35,414 bases of DNA, taken from NCBI RefSeq assembly GCF_018305005.1, contig NZ_JAGQEG010000061.1:1-35414 (forward strand). Reading direction: 5' to 3'. The notes under the pieces were generated by a model. That model was not told the DNA's origin, made no database searches, and worked only from the letters and a program-made list of their open reading frames with translations. Origin of the DNA: Collimonas silvisoli. Its GTDB lineage: Bacteria > Pseudomonadota > Gammaproteobacteria > Burkholderiales > Burkholderiaceae_D. The position numbers were made by a program, and so were the translations under genes. Below are positions 16,134 to 27,054 of the stretch, piece by piece (the stretch's first letter is position 1; each line of letters opens with the position of its first letter).

Positions 16134-17045
16134 ATGAATACGCATGACATCGAAGCCTTCGTCGCCGTGGTCGAGACCGGTTCCATCGTCGCTGCCGCGA
16201 CCCGCCTGCACCTGACCCAGCCCGGCATCAGCCGGCGTGTCCAAAGCCTGGAAGAGCGGCTGGGGGTGGCGTTGCTGGAGCGGCAATCGAAACCGCTCAA
16301 ACCGACTGCGGCTGGCCGCGAGGTTTACCAGCGCGGCCGCCGTGTGCTGGGATCGGTTGCTGATTTGTTGGCCGGCGTGGAAACAGGGTCGGAGGCAAGC
16401 GGCGAATTCCGCCTGGGAGTTGCGCCATTTCTGGCCGAACTGGCCCTGACTCAGCCCATCGATCGCTTGCGCAGCGAGTTCGTCAAGCTGACCTTGCGCA
16501 TTACGACCGGCTGGTCGCCGACGCTGCTGACTCTGCTGGAAAGCAATGCGATTGACGCGGCTGCAGTGGTCTTGCCTGACGATGTGATGCCGCCCAATAC
16601 ACTGACCACGCATCTGCTTTGTCATCAAATGCCGGTGATCGTGGCGCATCGTGAAGCACCACTGCGCAAGGGCCGTTTGTCGTTGCTGGAACTAGCGTCG
16701 CAAGCCTGGGTGCTGAATCAGGATGGCTGCGGCATACGCCGCTCGATCCGCCATACGCTGGACGCAGTGCGTTTGCCGATGGAGATTGCGGTGGAAACTT
16801 TCGGCACTGAGTTGCAATTGTCGCTGGTGGCGCGCGGCGTCGGCATCGGCATGGTGATGCCTGGCGCTTTGGCGCGTAGTGCATTTCGCGATGAGTTGCG
16901 GGTGTTGCAGGTGCCTGAATTCAAGGCCGGCGTGAATACCTGGCTGGTGCATGCCCGGGCGCCGGGGCGGCTGGCTGCGCCGATTGAACGCTTGCGTCAG
17001 GATATGAGTGAGATGCTGGATGCGGAGGAGGGCTTGCCGCTTTGA
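16134..17045 (+). CDS. LysR-family transcriptional regulator
   Basis: A 303-residue regulator of typical length. The winged helix-turn-helix covers residues 1-60: MNTHDIEAFVAVVETGS, AAATRLHLTQPGISRRVQSL, EERLGVALLERQ. A linker helix and a periplasmic-binding-like effector domain follow (about 90-295), including LRKGRLSLLELASQAWVLNQ and SLVARGVGIGMVMPGALARS. The inducer is unknown. Divergent transcription from the MFS gene and the repeats between them suggest it controls that transporter and itself. The ATG at 16134 has no strong Shine-Dalgarno. A strong terminator follows. Confidence 0.93.
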   Translation: MNTHDIEAFVAVVETGSIVAAATRLHLTQPGISRRVQSLEERLGVALLERQSKPLKPTAAGREVYQRGRRVLGSVADLLAGVETGSEASGEFRLGVAPFLAELALTQPIDRLRSEFVKLTLRITTGWSPTLLTLLESNAIDAAAVVLPDDVMPPNTLTTHLLCHQMPVIVAHREAPLRKGRLSLLELASQAWVLNQDGCGIRRSIRHTLDAVRLPMEIAVETFGTELQLSLVARGVGIGMVMPGALARSAFRDELRVLQVPEFKAGVNTWLVHARAPGRLAAPIERLRQDMSEMLDAEEGLPL

Positions 17046-17078
17046 GCCGTTGGTAGCGAGTAGCGACCAAGCGCAAGC

Positions 17079-17114
17079 CATGAAAAACGCGACCCGAAGG
17101 TCGCGTTTTTCATG
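17079..17114. terminator. Bidirectional intrinsic terminator
   Basis: A perfect 16-bp stem (arms 17079-17094 and 17099-17114) with a CGAA tetraloop; the 5' arm contains AAAAA and the 3' arm TTTTT flanking the GC core ACGCGACC. It separates the convergent LysR and DUF1993 genes and should work both ways. Confidence 0.93.
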
Positions 17115-17140
17115 CAAGGCAAATACGATTTACCGCCGGG

Positions 17141-17650
17141 TCAATAAGCGCCCATGAAATCGCGCTTGCCGATTTCCACGCCGTTGTGGCGCAGGATGTC
17201 ATAGGCGGTGGTCACGTGGAAGAAGAATTGCGGCAAGCCGTAACCCAGCAGATAGGTCTGGCCAGTCAGTTTCTTTTCTTTCGGCGTGCCAGGACGCAAG
17301 ACGATTTCGAGTGCTTCGCTGCCGTCGATCTGCGCCGCCGTCAGGCCGTCGATGAATGCCAGCGTCTTCTTGATGCGGGCATGCAAATCGGCAAAAGTCT
17401 GTTCGCTGTCTTCATACGCCGGAACTTCGGCGCCGGCCAGGCGTGCCGGTACGCTCTTGGCAAAATCGGCAGCGATCTGCACCTGGCGGACCAGCGGGAA
17501 CATGTCCGGGAACAGGCGTGCCTGCAGGAAGGCGTTGGGGTCGATTTTCTTTTCAGTTGCGTGCGCTTCGGCCTTTGCCAATACGTCGTTGAGCGCGGTC
17601 AACATCTGCTTGAAAACGGGAATCGAGGCGCTGTACATGGAGATGGTCAT
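17141..17650 (-). CDS. DUF1993 family protein
   Basis: A 169-residue soluble protein. SMYSASIPVFKQMLTALNDV at the start, FLQARLFPDMFPLVRQVQIA in the middle and YLLGYGLPQFFFHVTTAYDI, LRHNGVEIGKRDFMGAY at the end are a near-textbook DUF1993 pattern, a DinB-like four-helix bundle. The conserved HVTTAYDILRHNG helix carries histidines that could bind metal as in DinB-like proteins. Biochemical function is unknown. The ATG at 17650 follows AAGGAACACC. Monocistronic, ending in the shared terminator at 17079-17114. Confidence 0.9.
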   Translation of the reverse strand: MTISMYSASIPVFKQMLTALNDVLAKAEAHATEKKIDPNAFLQARLFPDMFPLVRQVQIAADFAKSVPARLAGAEVPAYEDSEQTFADLHARIKKTLAFIDGLTAAQIDGSEALEIVLRPGTPKEKKLTGQTYLLGYGLPQFFFHVTTAYDILRHNGVEIGKRDFMGAY

Positions 17651-17733
17651 GGGTGTTCCTTGGTTGGTATAGCTAGGGAAGGTGCGTGATTATAGTCCTT
17701 GCGCGCCGGCTCCGCTGCGCACGTGGCACAGGG

Positions 17734-18204
17734 TTAAAGTCCCAGCAGTTTTTTCTTGGTGCTGATCCATTCCGAACGCGAGATCAGGCCCTGTTTGTAT
17801 TGTTCCGCCAGCTTGTCAAGCTGGTCGAAATCTATGACGGCAGGAGCGGCTGCCTTGGCGGCAGCGATTTTTTTCTCGATCTGGCTTTTAAGATTCGCGA
17901 ATTCAGCGAATTGCCTGGGATTGAACAGCACCGTATTTTCATCGCTGGCGGCACGGATAAGGGTGTTGCCGGTTTGCTGGCCATCGGTTAAATAAAAATG
18001 GATATAACCATTGGTCAACAGACCGGGCAACTGGATCCGGACCGCGCTGAGATCGGAAATCGGGATGTCCTTGCCGCTATTCCTGGCTTGCGTCCATCGC
18101 GCCATGACACCAGCGCGTTTGATCTGGACTCGGTCGCTGAGCAGTGTTACTTGGCCATTGATACCGCGTACCTGTATCTCTACTTGTATAAGCGCTGGCT
18201 CCAC
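17734..18204 (-). CDS. SHOCT-domain protein
   Basis: A 156-residue cytoplasmic protein. The N-terminal 100 residues look like a PH-like/DUF4429-type beta domain (LLSDRVQIKRAG, GYIHFYLTDGQQ, NTVLFNPRQFAEFANLKSQI). An Ala/Lys-rich helical linker follows, then a C-terminal SHOCT motif (FDQLDKLAEQYKQGLISRSE, about 125-144, then W and KKKLL). SHOCT segments are short two-helix modules found at protein ends, thought to mediate oligomerisation. The start is a GTG at 18204 with no good Shine-Dalgarno, so it is less certain than the gene itself. The gap to DUF1993 is 83 bp, so the two may be co-transcribed. Confidence 0.83.
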   Translation of the reverse strand: MEPALIQVEIQVRGINGQVTLLSDRVQIKRAGVMARWTQARNSGKDIPISDLSAVRIQLPGLLTNGYIHFYLTDGQQTGNTLIRAASDENTVLFNPRQFAEFANLKSQIEKKIAAAKAAAPAVIDFDQLDKLAEQYKQGLISRSEWISTKKKLLGL

Positions 18205-18290
18205 GTTCTATTACTTTCTATTTCAATCTTCTCAGCAGCGATTGCTGTTGCCTGTAATTGGATAATGTAACACTGCCTCTACAAGTAATA

Positions 18291-18324
18291 AAGACGCGGC
18301 ACCGAATTTACGATGCCGCGTCTT
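18291..18324 (-). terminator. Intrinsic terminator of glnS
   Basis: A perfect 11-bp stem (AAGACGCGGCA 18291-18301 with TGCCGCGTCTT 18314-18324) and a 12-nt loop lie 57 bp past the glnS stop. On the minus strand a T-rich stretch follows (TTTATTAC); plus-strand TTTT also follows. Confidence 0.85.
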
Positions 18325-18380
18325 TTGCGTGCCAAAAATCGAATCTAAGCGGGTTTCGAAGCGCTTTCCGAATGGCTTTG

Positions 18381-20156
<1,776 letters not shown>

Positions 20157-20389
20157 GGAGAATTGGTTTATACGCTTTGCTGAATGGTAGGAATGTGCTT
20201 CATTCTACCGTAGCACGAGCGGTTTCAGGAGTGGCCGGGCAGATTTTGTTGCACTGCGGGCGCGGGAATGCGCGAGGGCTGTCGGGCGGCTTCCAAAGGC
20301 GGGCAGCGCTGATAGAGTGATTATCAAAAAGATATTTGTTGATCAAGACTGACGAATCGAAGCCGGCATCCGCCAGTCCTGAATATCCC

Positions 20390-21184
20390 TTACATCTGCC
20401 GGAACAGGTGTGCAAACACGCGGCTCACCGTCAGCACCTCCGTGCGGCCGCGCAGCTTGAGCGACAGTTTGCCGCTTTCGTCGCGTATCGCCATCTGGAT
20501 GCATTGGTGATTGACAATGGTGCCGCGATGCACCTGCCAGAACTGGCGGTTGTCGAGTTGCGGCAGCAAATCCTTGAGACTGGTGCGGATCAGCGACTCG
20601 CTGTCGGCGGTGACGACATTAATGTATTTGTCACTGGCTTCGAAATAGATCACTTCGCCGATCGGGATCATGCGGATCTGGTTGCCGACGGCGGCGCGGA
20701 TCATGGTCAGCGGCTCGGCGCCGGCCTTGGGCTGCATATCGTGCAGTTGGCCGATCAGGCGGTCCAGTGCGGCGTTGCTGTCGCCGTTTTGTCGCAGGCG
20801 CTGCTGCAGGCGGGCGATGGTCTTGCCCAGGCGGGCGTCGCTGATCGGCTTCAGCACGTAATCGGCGGCGGCATGCTCGAAGGCGCTGATTGCATATTCG
20901 TCATACGCGGTGACAAACACAATCAGCGGAAAGGGGGCGTTCTCCGGCCATTCCTCGGCCAGTTCCTGGGCTGCTTCAAGCCCGCTTTTGCCAGGCATCT
21001 TGATATCCAGGAACAGGATGTCGGGGCGCTGCCGCAGGGTTTGTTCGACCGCCGCCTGGCCGTTGTCGACGCTGGCGAGGATTTGCAGCTCCGGCCACAA
21101 ACGCTGCAAAGCCTGCAGCAGCGCGGCCGCCAGGATCGGTTCGTCTTCGGCAATCAGGGCGCGCAAATTGGATGGCGTAGTCAT
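20390..21184 (-). CDS. LytTR response regulator
   Basis: A 264-residue two-component response regulator. The receiver domain (about 7-130) has the acidic pocket IAEDEP (residues 11-16), the phosphoacceptor in DILFLDIKMPGKSG (Asp60), the switch Thr in IVFVTAYDEYA and the conserved Lys in ADYVLKPIS. The DNA-binding LytTR domain (about 160-262) shows IPIGEVIYFEASDKYINVVT, LIRTSLKDLLPQLD and FWQVHRGTIVNHQCI. Such regulators (LytR, AlgR, YpdB) bind spaced direct repeats. Its start overlaps the histidine kinase stop as ATGA (21181-21184), so the two are translationally coupled. Targets are not evident; no paired repeats were recognised in this window. Confidence 0.95.
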   Translation of the reverse strand: MTTPSNLRALIAEDEPILAAALLQALQRLWPELQILASVDNGQAAVEQTLRQRPDILFLDIKMPGKSGLEAAQELAEEWPENAPFPLIVFVTAYDEYAISAFEHAAADYVLKPISDARLGKTIARLQQRLRQNGDSNAALDRLIGQLHDMQPKAGAEPLTMIRAAVGNQIRMIPIGEVIYFEASDKYINVVTADSESLIRTSLKDLLPQLDNRQFWQVHRGTIVNHQCIQMAIRDESGKLSLKLRGRTEVLTVSRVFAHLFRQM

Positions 21185-22284
21185 GGCAGGATGGGCAGTT
21201 GGAGTTGGGCGATGACGCCGTGCGGCAGCTTTGGCTTCAGAGTCAGGCTGGCCTGTGGACCATACAGCGCCTGCAACCGTTCGTGGATATTGCTGAGACC
21301 GATGTGGCCGAGGTTGCCTGCCTGAGCGGCCGGCTGCTGCAGCGGCTCAGCCGCCAGGCCGAGACCGGTGTCGCTGACGTCGAGCAGCAGCAGCTGGCCC
21401 TGGCGACGGGCGGCAACCTCGATCCGGCCGCCTTCGATCTTCGGCTCCAGACCATGCTTGATGGCGTTCTCCACCAAGGGCTGTAGCAGCATCGGCGCAA
21501 TCACGGTGTCGCGCAGCGCAGCCGGCAGTTGCAGATCAAAACTGAGACGATTGCCCATGCGCAGCGACATCAGTTCCAGGTAGGCTTCCATCAGGCCGAA
21601 CTCCTGCGCCAGCGTGGTTTGCTCGATGCGCGACGAGGAGAGCGAGGCGCGCAGGAAATGGATCAGCTGGTCCAGCATCTGCTGCGCGCGCGGGGCGTCA
21701 AGCGCAATCAGGCTTTGCAAGGTGGCCAGCGTATTGAACAACATGTGCGGTTCGATCTGTGCCTGCAGCATCTGCAGCTGCGCTTGCAACGCCTGTTTCT
21801 CGATGGCGACGGCGCGCGCTTTTTCAGTAGCCGCCTGGTTGCGCAGCTCAGCCAGTGTGCTGAGGTTCCAGAAAAACAGCGTGTCGCCGATGCAGATCGA
21901 CACCGTCAGGATAATCAGGCCGAGACCGCCAACGTTCATATACATGGAAAAACTATTTGTGGGCAGCCCGAGCAGCCAGCTGGCCAACTGGCTGCCGAGG
22001 AATAGGGCGGCGCCTGCCGCCGCCAGTATGAACGCAAGAAAATGCATTTTCCGAGGCGTAGCGTTACGCCAGAACAGATAGCGGCCGCCATCAATGAGCA
22101 CCATCGCCAGCATGCCGATGCACAGCGAAAACACCAGATTCGGCAAGAACCGGTCGCTGATGCGCATCACATAAGTGACAATCACGGCGCAGATGACGTC
22201 GATGCCGAGGTTGATATACAGGCTGCGCAGCAGGCGCCGCGCCAATGGCTCGGTGGTTTGCGGCAATGCGGTGGCTGGTTTCAT
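21181..22284 (-). CDS. LytS-like sensor histidine kinase (His_kinase family)
   Basis: A 367-residue membrane sensor kinase paired with the downstream LytTR regulator. Four hydrophobic helices (about 27-40, 50-66, 81-105, 119-140) form the N-terminal half without a large extracytoplasmic domain, so it may sense the membrane itself or an integral-membrane partner. A short coiled coil (about 143-175, ELRNQAATEKARAVAIEKQA) leads to the phosphoacceptor motif QIEPHMLFNTLATLQSLI (His180), in which the usual Phe of PHFLFN is Met. The ATPase part has PMLLQPLVENAIKHGLEPKI (N box) and VSDTGLGL with GLSNIHERLQALYG (G boxes). The gap to the upstream 2TM gene is 15 bp. Confidence 0.94.
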   Translation of the reverse strand: MKPATALPQTTEPLARRLLRSLYINLGIDVICAVIVTYVMRISDRFLPNLVFSLCIGMLAMVLIDGGRYLFWRNATPRKMHFLAFILAAAGAALFLGSQLASWLLGLPTNSFSMYMNVGGLGLIILTVSICIGDTLFFWNLSTLAELRNQAATEKARAVAIEKQALQAQLQMLQAQIEPHMLFNTLATLQSLIALDAPRAQQMLDQLIHFLRASLSSSRIEQTTLAQEFGLMEAYLELMSLRMGNRLSFDLQLPAALRDTVIAPMLLQPLVENAIKHGLEPKIEGGRIEVAARRQGQLLLLDVSDTGLGLAAEPLQQPAAQAGNLGHIGLSNIHERLQALYGPQASLTLKPKLPHGVIAQLQLPILP

Positions 22285-22299
22285 GCGCGAGGAGTGTGC

Positions 22300-22578
22300 T
22301 TATTTTTGTCGAGTTTGTTTGTCTAATTCTCGTTCTATCATGCGCCGTTTCCATTGCGCGCCAGGGGTGTTGAGGAACACCGCCAAGGCGTGGAATAGTA
22401 ACCCGATTCCCCAACCCAGGAGCGGCCACATTGCCCACGGCTGCCCCGGATTATGCAAGAAATTCAGCAGCGCCAGGCCGCTGTTGACAATCAAATATGC
22501 CGCCAGGTGCACGAAAAAACCGATTTTCCTTTCTACCTGGCGCTTTGCGTCCTGACAGCTTGGGCTGGTGTCGTTCAT
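22300..22578 (-). CDS. 2TM-domain small membrane protein
   Basis: A 92-residue protein with two transmembrane helices (about 20-38 and 50-68) and charged termini. AKRQVERKIGFFVHLAAYLI, then VNSGLALLNFLHNPGQPWAM and WPLLGWGIGLLFHALAVF, is the typical 2TM-domain pattern (conserved H, N, P-W and W-G-I/H). 2TM domains are often found beside, or fused to, LytTR/His_kinase systems, as here where it is the first gene of the operon. It may tune or anchor the kinase; that is inference. The ATG at 22578 has a strong GGAGGA upstream on the minus strand. Confidence 0.88.
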   Translation of the reverse strand: MNDTSPSCQDAKRQVERKIGFFVHLAAYLIVNSGLALLNFLHNPGQPWAMWPLLGWGIGLLFHALAVFLNTPGAQWKRRMIERELDKQTRQK

Positions 22579-22852
22579 TGCCGTCCTCCGTGACGTGGGA
22601 ATGAAGCGATTGTGGCTTGATCAGCTGCCGTGAAAAAGCGGAATGCGACGAAACCGGGATTGCATGGCGCGAATCGCGGCCAGCGGTCGTCAATAGTCAC
22701 GGATGGCCGACGATTGCCAAATCAGTCAAATCCATTAAGATTGGTACTGACGGCAAGCAAAGGCTGTGGCTTTGTTTTCAAAACACTCCTGTCATGCATG
22801 CTGATTTATTTCCCTATTATTTCTTTATTTATTCGATGGAAAGAGAAGATTT

Positions 22853-23629
22853 ATGTGGCCCTATCCAAAAATAGTCGCGCATCGCGGCGGCGGTACGCTG
22901 GCGCCGGAAAATACGCTGGCAGCGCTGCGTTGCGGCCTGGAGCATGGATACCGTGCGGTTGAGTTCGATGTCATGCTGGCGCGCGACAGTGTACCGATCC
23001 TGATGCATGACGCAGTATTTGGCCGCACCGTGCGCGGCGTCGACAAGGTTGCCGATTTCACCGCGGATGAGTTGACCGCGATGGATGCGGGAAGCTGGCT
23101 GGGGCCGCAGTTTGCCGGCGAGCCGGTATGCACTTATCGGCAGGCACTCGATTTTTGCCGGCAGCACGGTATCTGGATGAATGTCGAAATCAAGCCGGCC
23201 GAAGGGAAAGAGGTGGAAACCGGACGCATCGTGGCCCAGGTCACAGAGGAATTTTTTGCGGATGAGGTGGCGGCGCACGTGGCCGACGGACGTGGCACCT
23301 GGGCCGACCCGGCTCTTCCTTTATTTTCGTCTTTCTCGTTTGAGGCGCTACGTGCGGCACAAGTCGCGGCGCCCGATATTCCGCGCGGTTTTTTGACTGA
23401 CGTCATCGAAGATGACTGGCAACAGCGCCTGCAGGAGTTGGATGCGGTTGCTCTGCACACCAACCACAAATACCTGTCGCCGATGCAGGCGCAGGCGGTC
23501 AGCCAGGCGGGCTACGGTTTGTTTTGCTATACGGTGAATACGCCGACAAGGGCCAGGGAGATCCTCGGCTGGGGCGTGGATGGGTTTTGCACTGACCGGA
23601 TCGACCTGATCGGCGCCGATTTTTCCTGA
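22853..23629 (+). CDS. ugpQ: Glycerophosphodiester phosphodiesterase
   Basis: A 258-residue cytoplasmic enzyme that hydrolyses glycerophosphodiesters to glycerol-3-phosphate and an alcohol. The GDPD TIM-barrel motifs are clear: IVAHRGGGTLAPENTLAAL (residues 7-25, with catalytic His and Arg and the metal-binding Glu), AVEFDVMLARDSVPILMHDA (about 35-54, with the second catalytic His) and MNVEIKP (about 109-115). The barrel end FCYTVNTPTRAREILGWGVD and GFCTDRIDLI agrees. The absence of a signal peptide and the short length favour the UgpQ type over periplasmic GlpQ. The usual ugp transporter genes are not adjacent. AGAGAAG precedes the ATG. The 274-bp gap before it holds no recognised element. 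Confidence 0.94.
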   Translation: MWPYPKIVAHRGGGTLAPENTLAALRCGLEHGYRAVEFDVMLARDSVPILMHDAVFGRTVRGVDKVADFTADELTAMDAGSWLGPQFAGEPVCTYRQALDFCRQHGIWMNVEIKPAEGKEVETGRIVAQVTEEFFADEVAAHVADGRGTWADPALPLFSSFSFEALRAAQVAAPDIPRGFLTDVIEDDWQQRLQELDAVALHTNHKYLSPMQAQAVSQAGYGLFCYTVNTPTRAREILGWGVDGFCTDRIDLIGADFS

Positions 23630-23818
23630 TCCGGGCGGCTGGAGCAAAGCCAAAACCAGCCGTAAGCTCATGTCAACCAAATCAACAAGCTGGCGTTAAT
23701 AGAGTGCAGAACCGAGTTTCAGGCCATATCCACCGTGATCAGGCGAATGGTTGATCGTCAGTTTTATGCGTAAAGCATCAAATTTGCTTGTTTTTACAAT
23801 AACCGAAAGGAAGTCAAA

Positions 23819-24031
23819 ATGAAGATCAATAAATTACTGGCTGCCGTAGTTATCGCTGCTTTCGCTTTGCCAGTCATGGCGCAAAACGCTCCAGCAGCAC
23901 CTGCTCCTGCCGCGCCAATGGCAGCTCCGGCCCCTGATGCCGCAGCAGCACCTGTAAAAAAAGTGAGCAAAAAACATCACCACAAGAAAAGCCACAAGAT
24001 CGCTCCTACACCAACCAACAAGGGCGCTTAA
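23819..24031 (+). CDS. Small exported Ala/Pro-rich protein with basic His/Lys tail
   Basis: A 70-residue protein. A clear signal peptide (MKINKLLAAVVIAAFALPVMA, cleavage about 21/22 before QN) is followed by a low-complexity Ala/Pro stretch (about 24-45). A strongly basic segment follows, KKVSKKHHHKKSHK (about 47-60), and the tail is APTPTNKGA. Composition recalls acid-shock (Asr-like) or metal-binding periplasmic peptides, but I cannot name a family. GAAAGGAAG lies upstream of the ATG at good spacing, and a strong terminator follows at 24104-24137, so it is a complete single-gene unit. Confidence 0.78.
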   Translation: MKINKLLAAVVIAAFALPVMAQNAPAAPAPAAPMAAPAPDAAAAPVKKVSKKHHHKKSHKIAPTPTNKGA

Positions 24032-24103
24032 AAGCTCGCTCTAGAGCTGATAGGAAGCTGAAATCAGGCGGAATTTCGCCGGAATGCAGGCTTCATATCA
24101 TTC

Positions 24104-24137
24104 AAAGCCCGTCGGGAGAGATCCTGATGGGCTTTTT
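24104..24137 (+). terminator. Intrinsic terminator
   Basis: A 14-bp stem with two G-U pairs (AAAGCCCGTCGGGA 24104-24117 with 24122-24135), a GAGA tetraloop and a TTTTTT run follow the small exported protein gene. Confidence 0.9.
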
Positions 24138-24175
24138 TCATCGTGCCGCGGCGGAATGGCCGGGCCGGTATCACG

Positions 24176-24181
24176 TATAAT
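24176..24181 (+). promoter_or_regulatory. Candidate -10 box of alaS
   Basis: A perfect TATAAT lies 121 bp before the alaS ATG and after the previous terminator. No -35 resembling TTGACA is found at 16-18 bp, so this is only a candidate. Confidence 0.4.
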
Positions 24182-24301
24182 CAAGGGTTTGCAAAAGGAC
24201 ATACATCTACCGTATTACGGATAGCTCTCGGATCCGCGTATGGTGTTGAGCCTGTTCCCTTGCCTTTTTTCCTTGCCCCGTTTCATTTTTTGCCCAAGAA
24301 C

Positions 24302-26926
24302 ATGAACTCAGCCGAAATCCGCGAAAAGTTTCTCAAATTCTTTGAATCCAAAGGCCATACCATCGTACGCTCGTCGAGCCTGGTGCCAGGCAACGATCCG
24401 ACATTGCTGTTTACCAACTCCGGTATGGTGCAGTTCAAGGACGTGTTCCTGGGCACTGAAAAGCGCAACTATGTGCGGGCTACCTCGGTCCAGCGCTGCC
24501 TGCGCGCCGGCGGCAAGCACAACGACCTGGAAAATGTCGGCTATACCGCGCGCCACCACACTTTTTTCGAAATGCTGGGCAACTGGTCGTTCGGCGACTA
24601 TTTCAAGCACGATTCGCTGGTTTGGGCCTGGGAACTGTTGACCAAGGTGTATGGCCTGCCGGCTGACAAGCTGTGGGCCACGGTGTATGAAACCGACGAT
24701 GAAGCCTACGACATCTGGCACAAGGTCATCGGCCTGCCGAAGGAACGCATCGTGCGTATCGGCGACAACAAGGGCGCGCCGTATGCGTCGGATAATTTCT
24801 GGCAGATGGCCGATACCGGTCCTTGCGGTCCTTGCTCCGAAATTTTTTACGATCACGGTCCCGATGTCTGGGGCGGCCCTCCAGGCAGCCCGGAGCAGGA
24901 CGGCGATCGTTACATCGAAATCTGGAACAACGTGTTCATGCAATTCGATCGCCAGATCGATCCGAAGACCGGCGAGGCTACCTTGACGCCGCTGCCGAAG
25001 CAGTGCGTCGATACCGGCATGGGCCTGGAGCGTCTGGCTGCGGTATTGCAGCATGTGCACAGCAACTATGAAATCGATCTGTTCCAACGCCTGATCAAGG
25101 CAGCTGCGCGCGAAACCAATATCACCGACCTCGAAAACAATTCGCTGAAAGTGATCGCCGATCACATTCGCGCCTGTTCTTTCCTGGTGGTCGACGGCGT
25201 GATCCCTGGCAATGAAGGCCGCGGTTATGTGTTGCGCCGGATTATCCGCCGCGCGCTGCGCCACGGCCACAAGCTGGGCCAGACCAAGCCGTTCTTCTAC
25301 AAGCTGGTCAAGGACCTGGTGCTGGAAATGGGCGCTGCCTATCCGGAATTGCCGGAAGCCGCAGAGCGCGTCGAACAGGTACTGAAGCAGGAAGAAGAAC
25401 GTTTCGGCGAAACGCTGGAACACGGCATGAAGATTCTGGAAACGGCATTGGCCAAGACGCCGAAAAAACTCGACGGCGAAACTGCATTCACGCTGTACGA
25501 CACTTTCGGTTTCCCACTCGATCTGACCGCGGATATCTGCCGCGAACGTGAAGTCGAGCTGGATGAAGCCGGCTTTGCCACCGCCATGGAACGTCAGAAA
25601 TCGACCGCACGCGCTGCCGGTAAATTCAAGATGGCCGCCGCCGTGGAATACAACGGCGACAAGACCAGTTTCGTCGGTTACGACGCCCTGGCGCATGACG
25701 CCAAGGTGCTGGCCCTGTATGTGGATGGCAGCGCAGTACAAAAAATCGAAGCCGGCCAGGATGCGATCGTAGTGCTCGATACCACACCGTTTTATGCCGA
25801 GTCGGGCGGCCAGGTTGGTGATTCCGGCGTGCTGGAAGCCGCCGGTGCTGTGTTTGTGGTTGCCGACACCCAGAAAATCCAGGCCGACGTTTTCGGTCAT
25901 CACGGCAATCTGAGCAGCGGTTCGCTGGCAGTCGGCGATAAGTTGAGCGCCAAGGTGGATAGCGCGGTGCGCGCGCGCACCGTGCGCAATCACTCGGCCA
26001 CGCACTTGATGCACAAGGCGTTGCGTGAAGTATTGGGCGGCCATGTCGCGCAAAAAGGTTCTTTGGTGGACGCCGACAAGACCCGCTTCGATTTCAGCCA
26101 CAATGCGCCGGTCAGCGCCGATGAAATTCGTCGCATCGAGGAAATCGTCAATCGCGAAATCCTGGCCAATGTGGCTACCGAAGCCAAGCTGATGTCGTTC
26201 GACGATGCCGTCGGCGCCGGAGCGATGGCCTTGTTCGGTGAAAAATATGGCGACGAAGTGCGGATGCTGGCTATCGGCACATCGCGAGAATTGTGCGGCG
26301 GCACCCACGTCAGCCGCACCGGTGATATCGGCTTGTTCAAGATCGTGGCCGAAGGCGGCGTTGCCGCCGGCATCCGCCGTATCGAAGCGGTGACCGGCGA
26401 AGCCGGGCTGGCGCTGGTGCAGAGCCTGAGCAATCGTGTCAATGAAGCTGCGGCGGCATTGAAAGCGCAACCGGAAGAACTGACCCAGCGTATCGCGCAG
26501 GTGCAGGAACACGTCAAGGCGCTGGAAAAGGAATTGAACAGCTTGAAGTCGAAACTGGCGGCGAACCAGGGCGACGAACTGGTCACCCAGGCCGTTGACG
26601 TCAACGGCATCAAGGTATTGGCGGCTACGCTGGAAGGCGCCGATAGTGCAACCTTGCGCGAAACCATGGATAAGCTGAAGGATAAGCTGAAGACTGCCGC
26701 GATTGTCCTGGCTGCGGTGAAGGATGGCAAAGTAAGCCTGATCGCCGGCGTTACCGCCGACGCTACCGCCAAGGTCAAGGCCGGCGAACTGGTCAACTTC
26801 GTGGCCCAGCAGGTGGGTGGTAAAGGCGGTGGTCGTCCCGATATGGCGCAAGCCGGCGGCACCGACGCCAGCGGCCTGGCGGCGGCACTGCAAGGCGTCG
26901 CTGCGTGGGTCGGCGAACGCGCGTAA
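24302..26926 (+). CDS. alaS: Alanyl-tRNA synthetase
   Basis: An 874-residue class II synthetase, standard length. The aminoacylation core begins [19 protein letters not shown] and holds motif 1 ([20 protein letters not shown]), motif 2 ([20 protein letters not shown]) and motif 3 ([12 protein letters not shown]). The editing domain has the zinc ligands in [12 protein letters not shown] (about 564-575) and [13 protein letters not shown] (about 664-676). A coiled-coil segment ([16 protein letters not shown]) and the C-Ala domain with the Gly-rich [16 protein letters not shown] end follow. Start: ATG 24302; the longer open frame back to 24143 covers the putative promoter and gives a non-family N-terminus. 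The Shine-Dalgarno is weak. A terminator follows at 26970-27025. Confidence 0.97.
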   Translation: MNSAEIREKFLKFFESKGHTIVRSSSLVPGNDPTLLFTNSGMVQFKDVFLGTEKRNYVRATSVQRCLRAGGKHNDLENVGYTARHHTFFEMLGNWSFGDYFKHDSLVWAWELLTKVYGLPADKLWATVYETDDEAYDIWHKVIGLPKERIVRIGDNKGAPYASDNFWQMADTGPCGPCSEIFYDHGPDVWGGPPGSPEQDGDRYIEIWNNVFMQFDRQIDPKTGEATLTPLPKQCVDTGMGLERLAAVLQHVHSNYEIDLFQRLIKAAARETNITDLENNSLKVIADHIRACSFLVVDGVIPGNEGRGYVLRRIIRRALRHGHKLGQTKPFFYKLVKDLVLEMGAAYPELPEAAERVEQVLKQEEERFGETLEHGMKILETALAKTPKKLDGETAFTLYDTFGFPLDLTADICREREVELDEAGFATAMERQKSTARAAGKFKMAAAVEYNGDKTSFVGYDALAHDAKVLALYVDGSAVQKIEAGQDAIVVLDTTPFYAESGGQVGDSGVLEAAGAVFVVADTQKIQADVFGHHGNLSSGSLAVGDKLSAKVDSAVRARTVRNHSATHLMHKALREVLGGHVAQKGSLVDADKTRFDFSHNAPVSADEIRRIEEIVNREILANVATEAKLMSFDDAVGAGAMALFGEKYGDEVRMLAIGTSRELCGGTHVSRTGDIGLFKIVAEGGVAAGIRRIEAVTGEAGLALVQSLSNRVNEAAAALKAQPEELTQRIAQVQEHVKALEKELNSLKSKLAANQGDELVTQAVDVNGIKVLAATLEGADSATLRETMDKLKDKLKTAAIVLAAVKDGKVSLIAGVTADATAKVKAGELVNFVAQQVGGKGGGRPDMAQAGGTDASGLAAALQGVAAWVGERA

Positions 26927-26969
26927 AAACTTGTTACAGAAAAAGCCGCCACTGAGGTAGTGGCTGGCC

Positions 26970-27025
26970 AAAGCGGGGAGCATCAAATCGCAGTAGTATC
27001 GCGGATTGGTTCTTCCCGCTTTTTT
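26970..27025 (+). terminator. Intrinsic terminator with long loop after alaS
   Basis: AAAGCGGG (26970-26977) pairs with CCCGCTTT (27015-27022) across a 37-nt loop, and T continues to 27025. A second small hairpin (GCCACT/AGTGGC) lies just before, around 26948-26964. The long loop makes it weaker than the other terminators here. Confidence 0.6.
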
Positions 27026-27054
27026 GATTCCGTCTTCACTTAATCAACTCTGCC

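Noticed and set aside
22579-22852. Possible small RNA in the gap before ugpQ
   Set aside because: Only a weak, mismatched AAAGGC/GGCTTT stem near 22760-22775 and no promoter consensus; nothing reportable.
23630-23690. CGGCTGG/CCAGCCG stem after ugpQ as a terminator
   Set aside because: The 7-bp stem has a 13-nt loop and is followed by TAAGC, with no T run.
24308-26986. Very long open frame antisense to alaS (about 890 codons)
   Set aside because: It mirrors the codon structure of alaS, has low-complexity His/Gln/Arg-rich content without recognisable domains, and alaS itself is beyond doubt. A G+C-rich third-position shadow.
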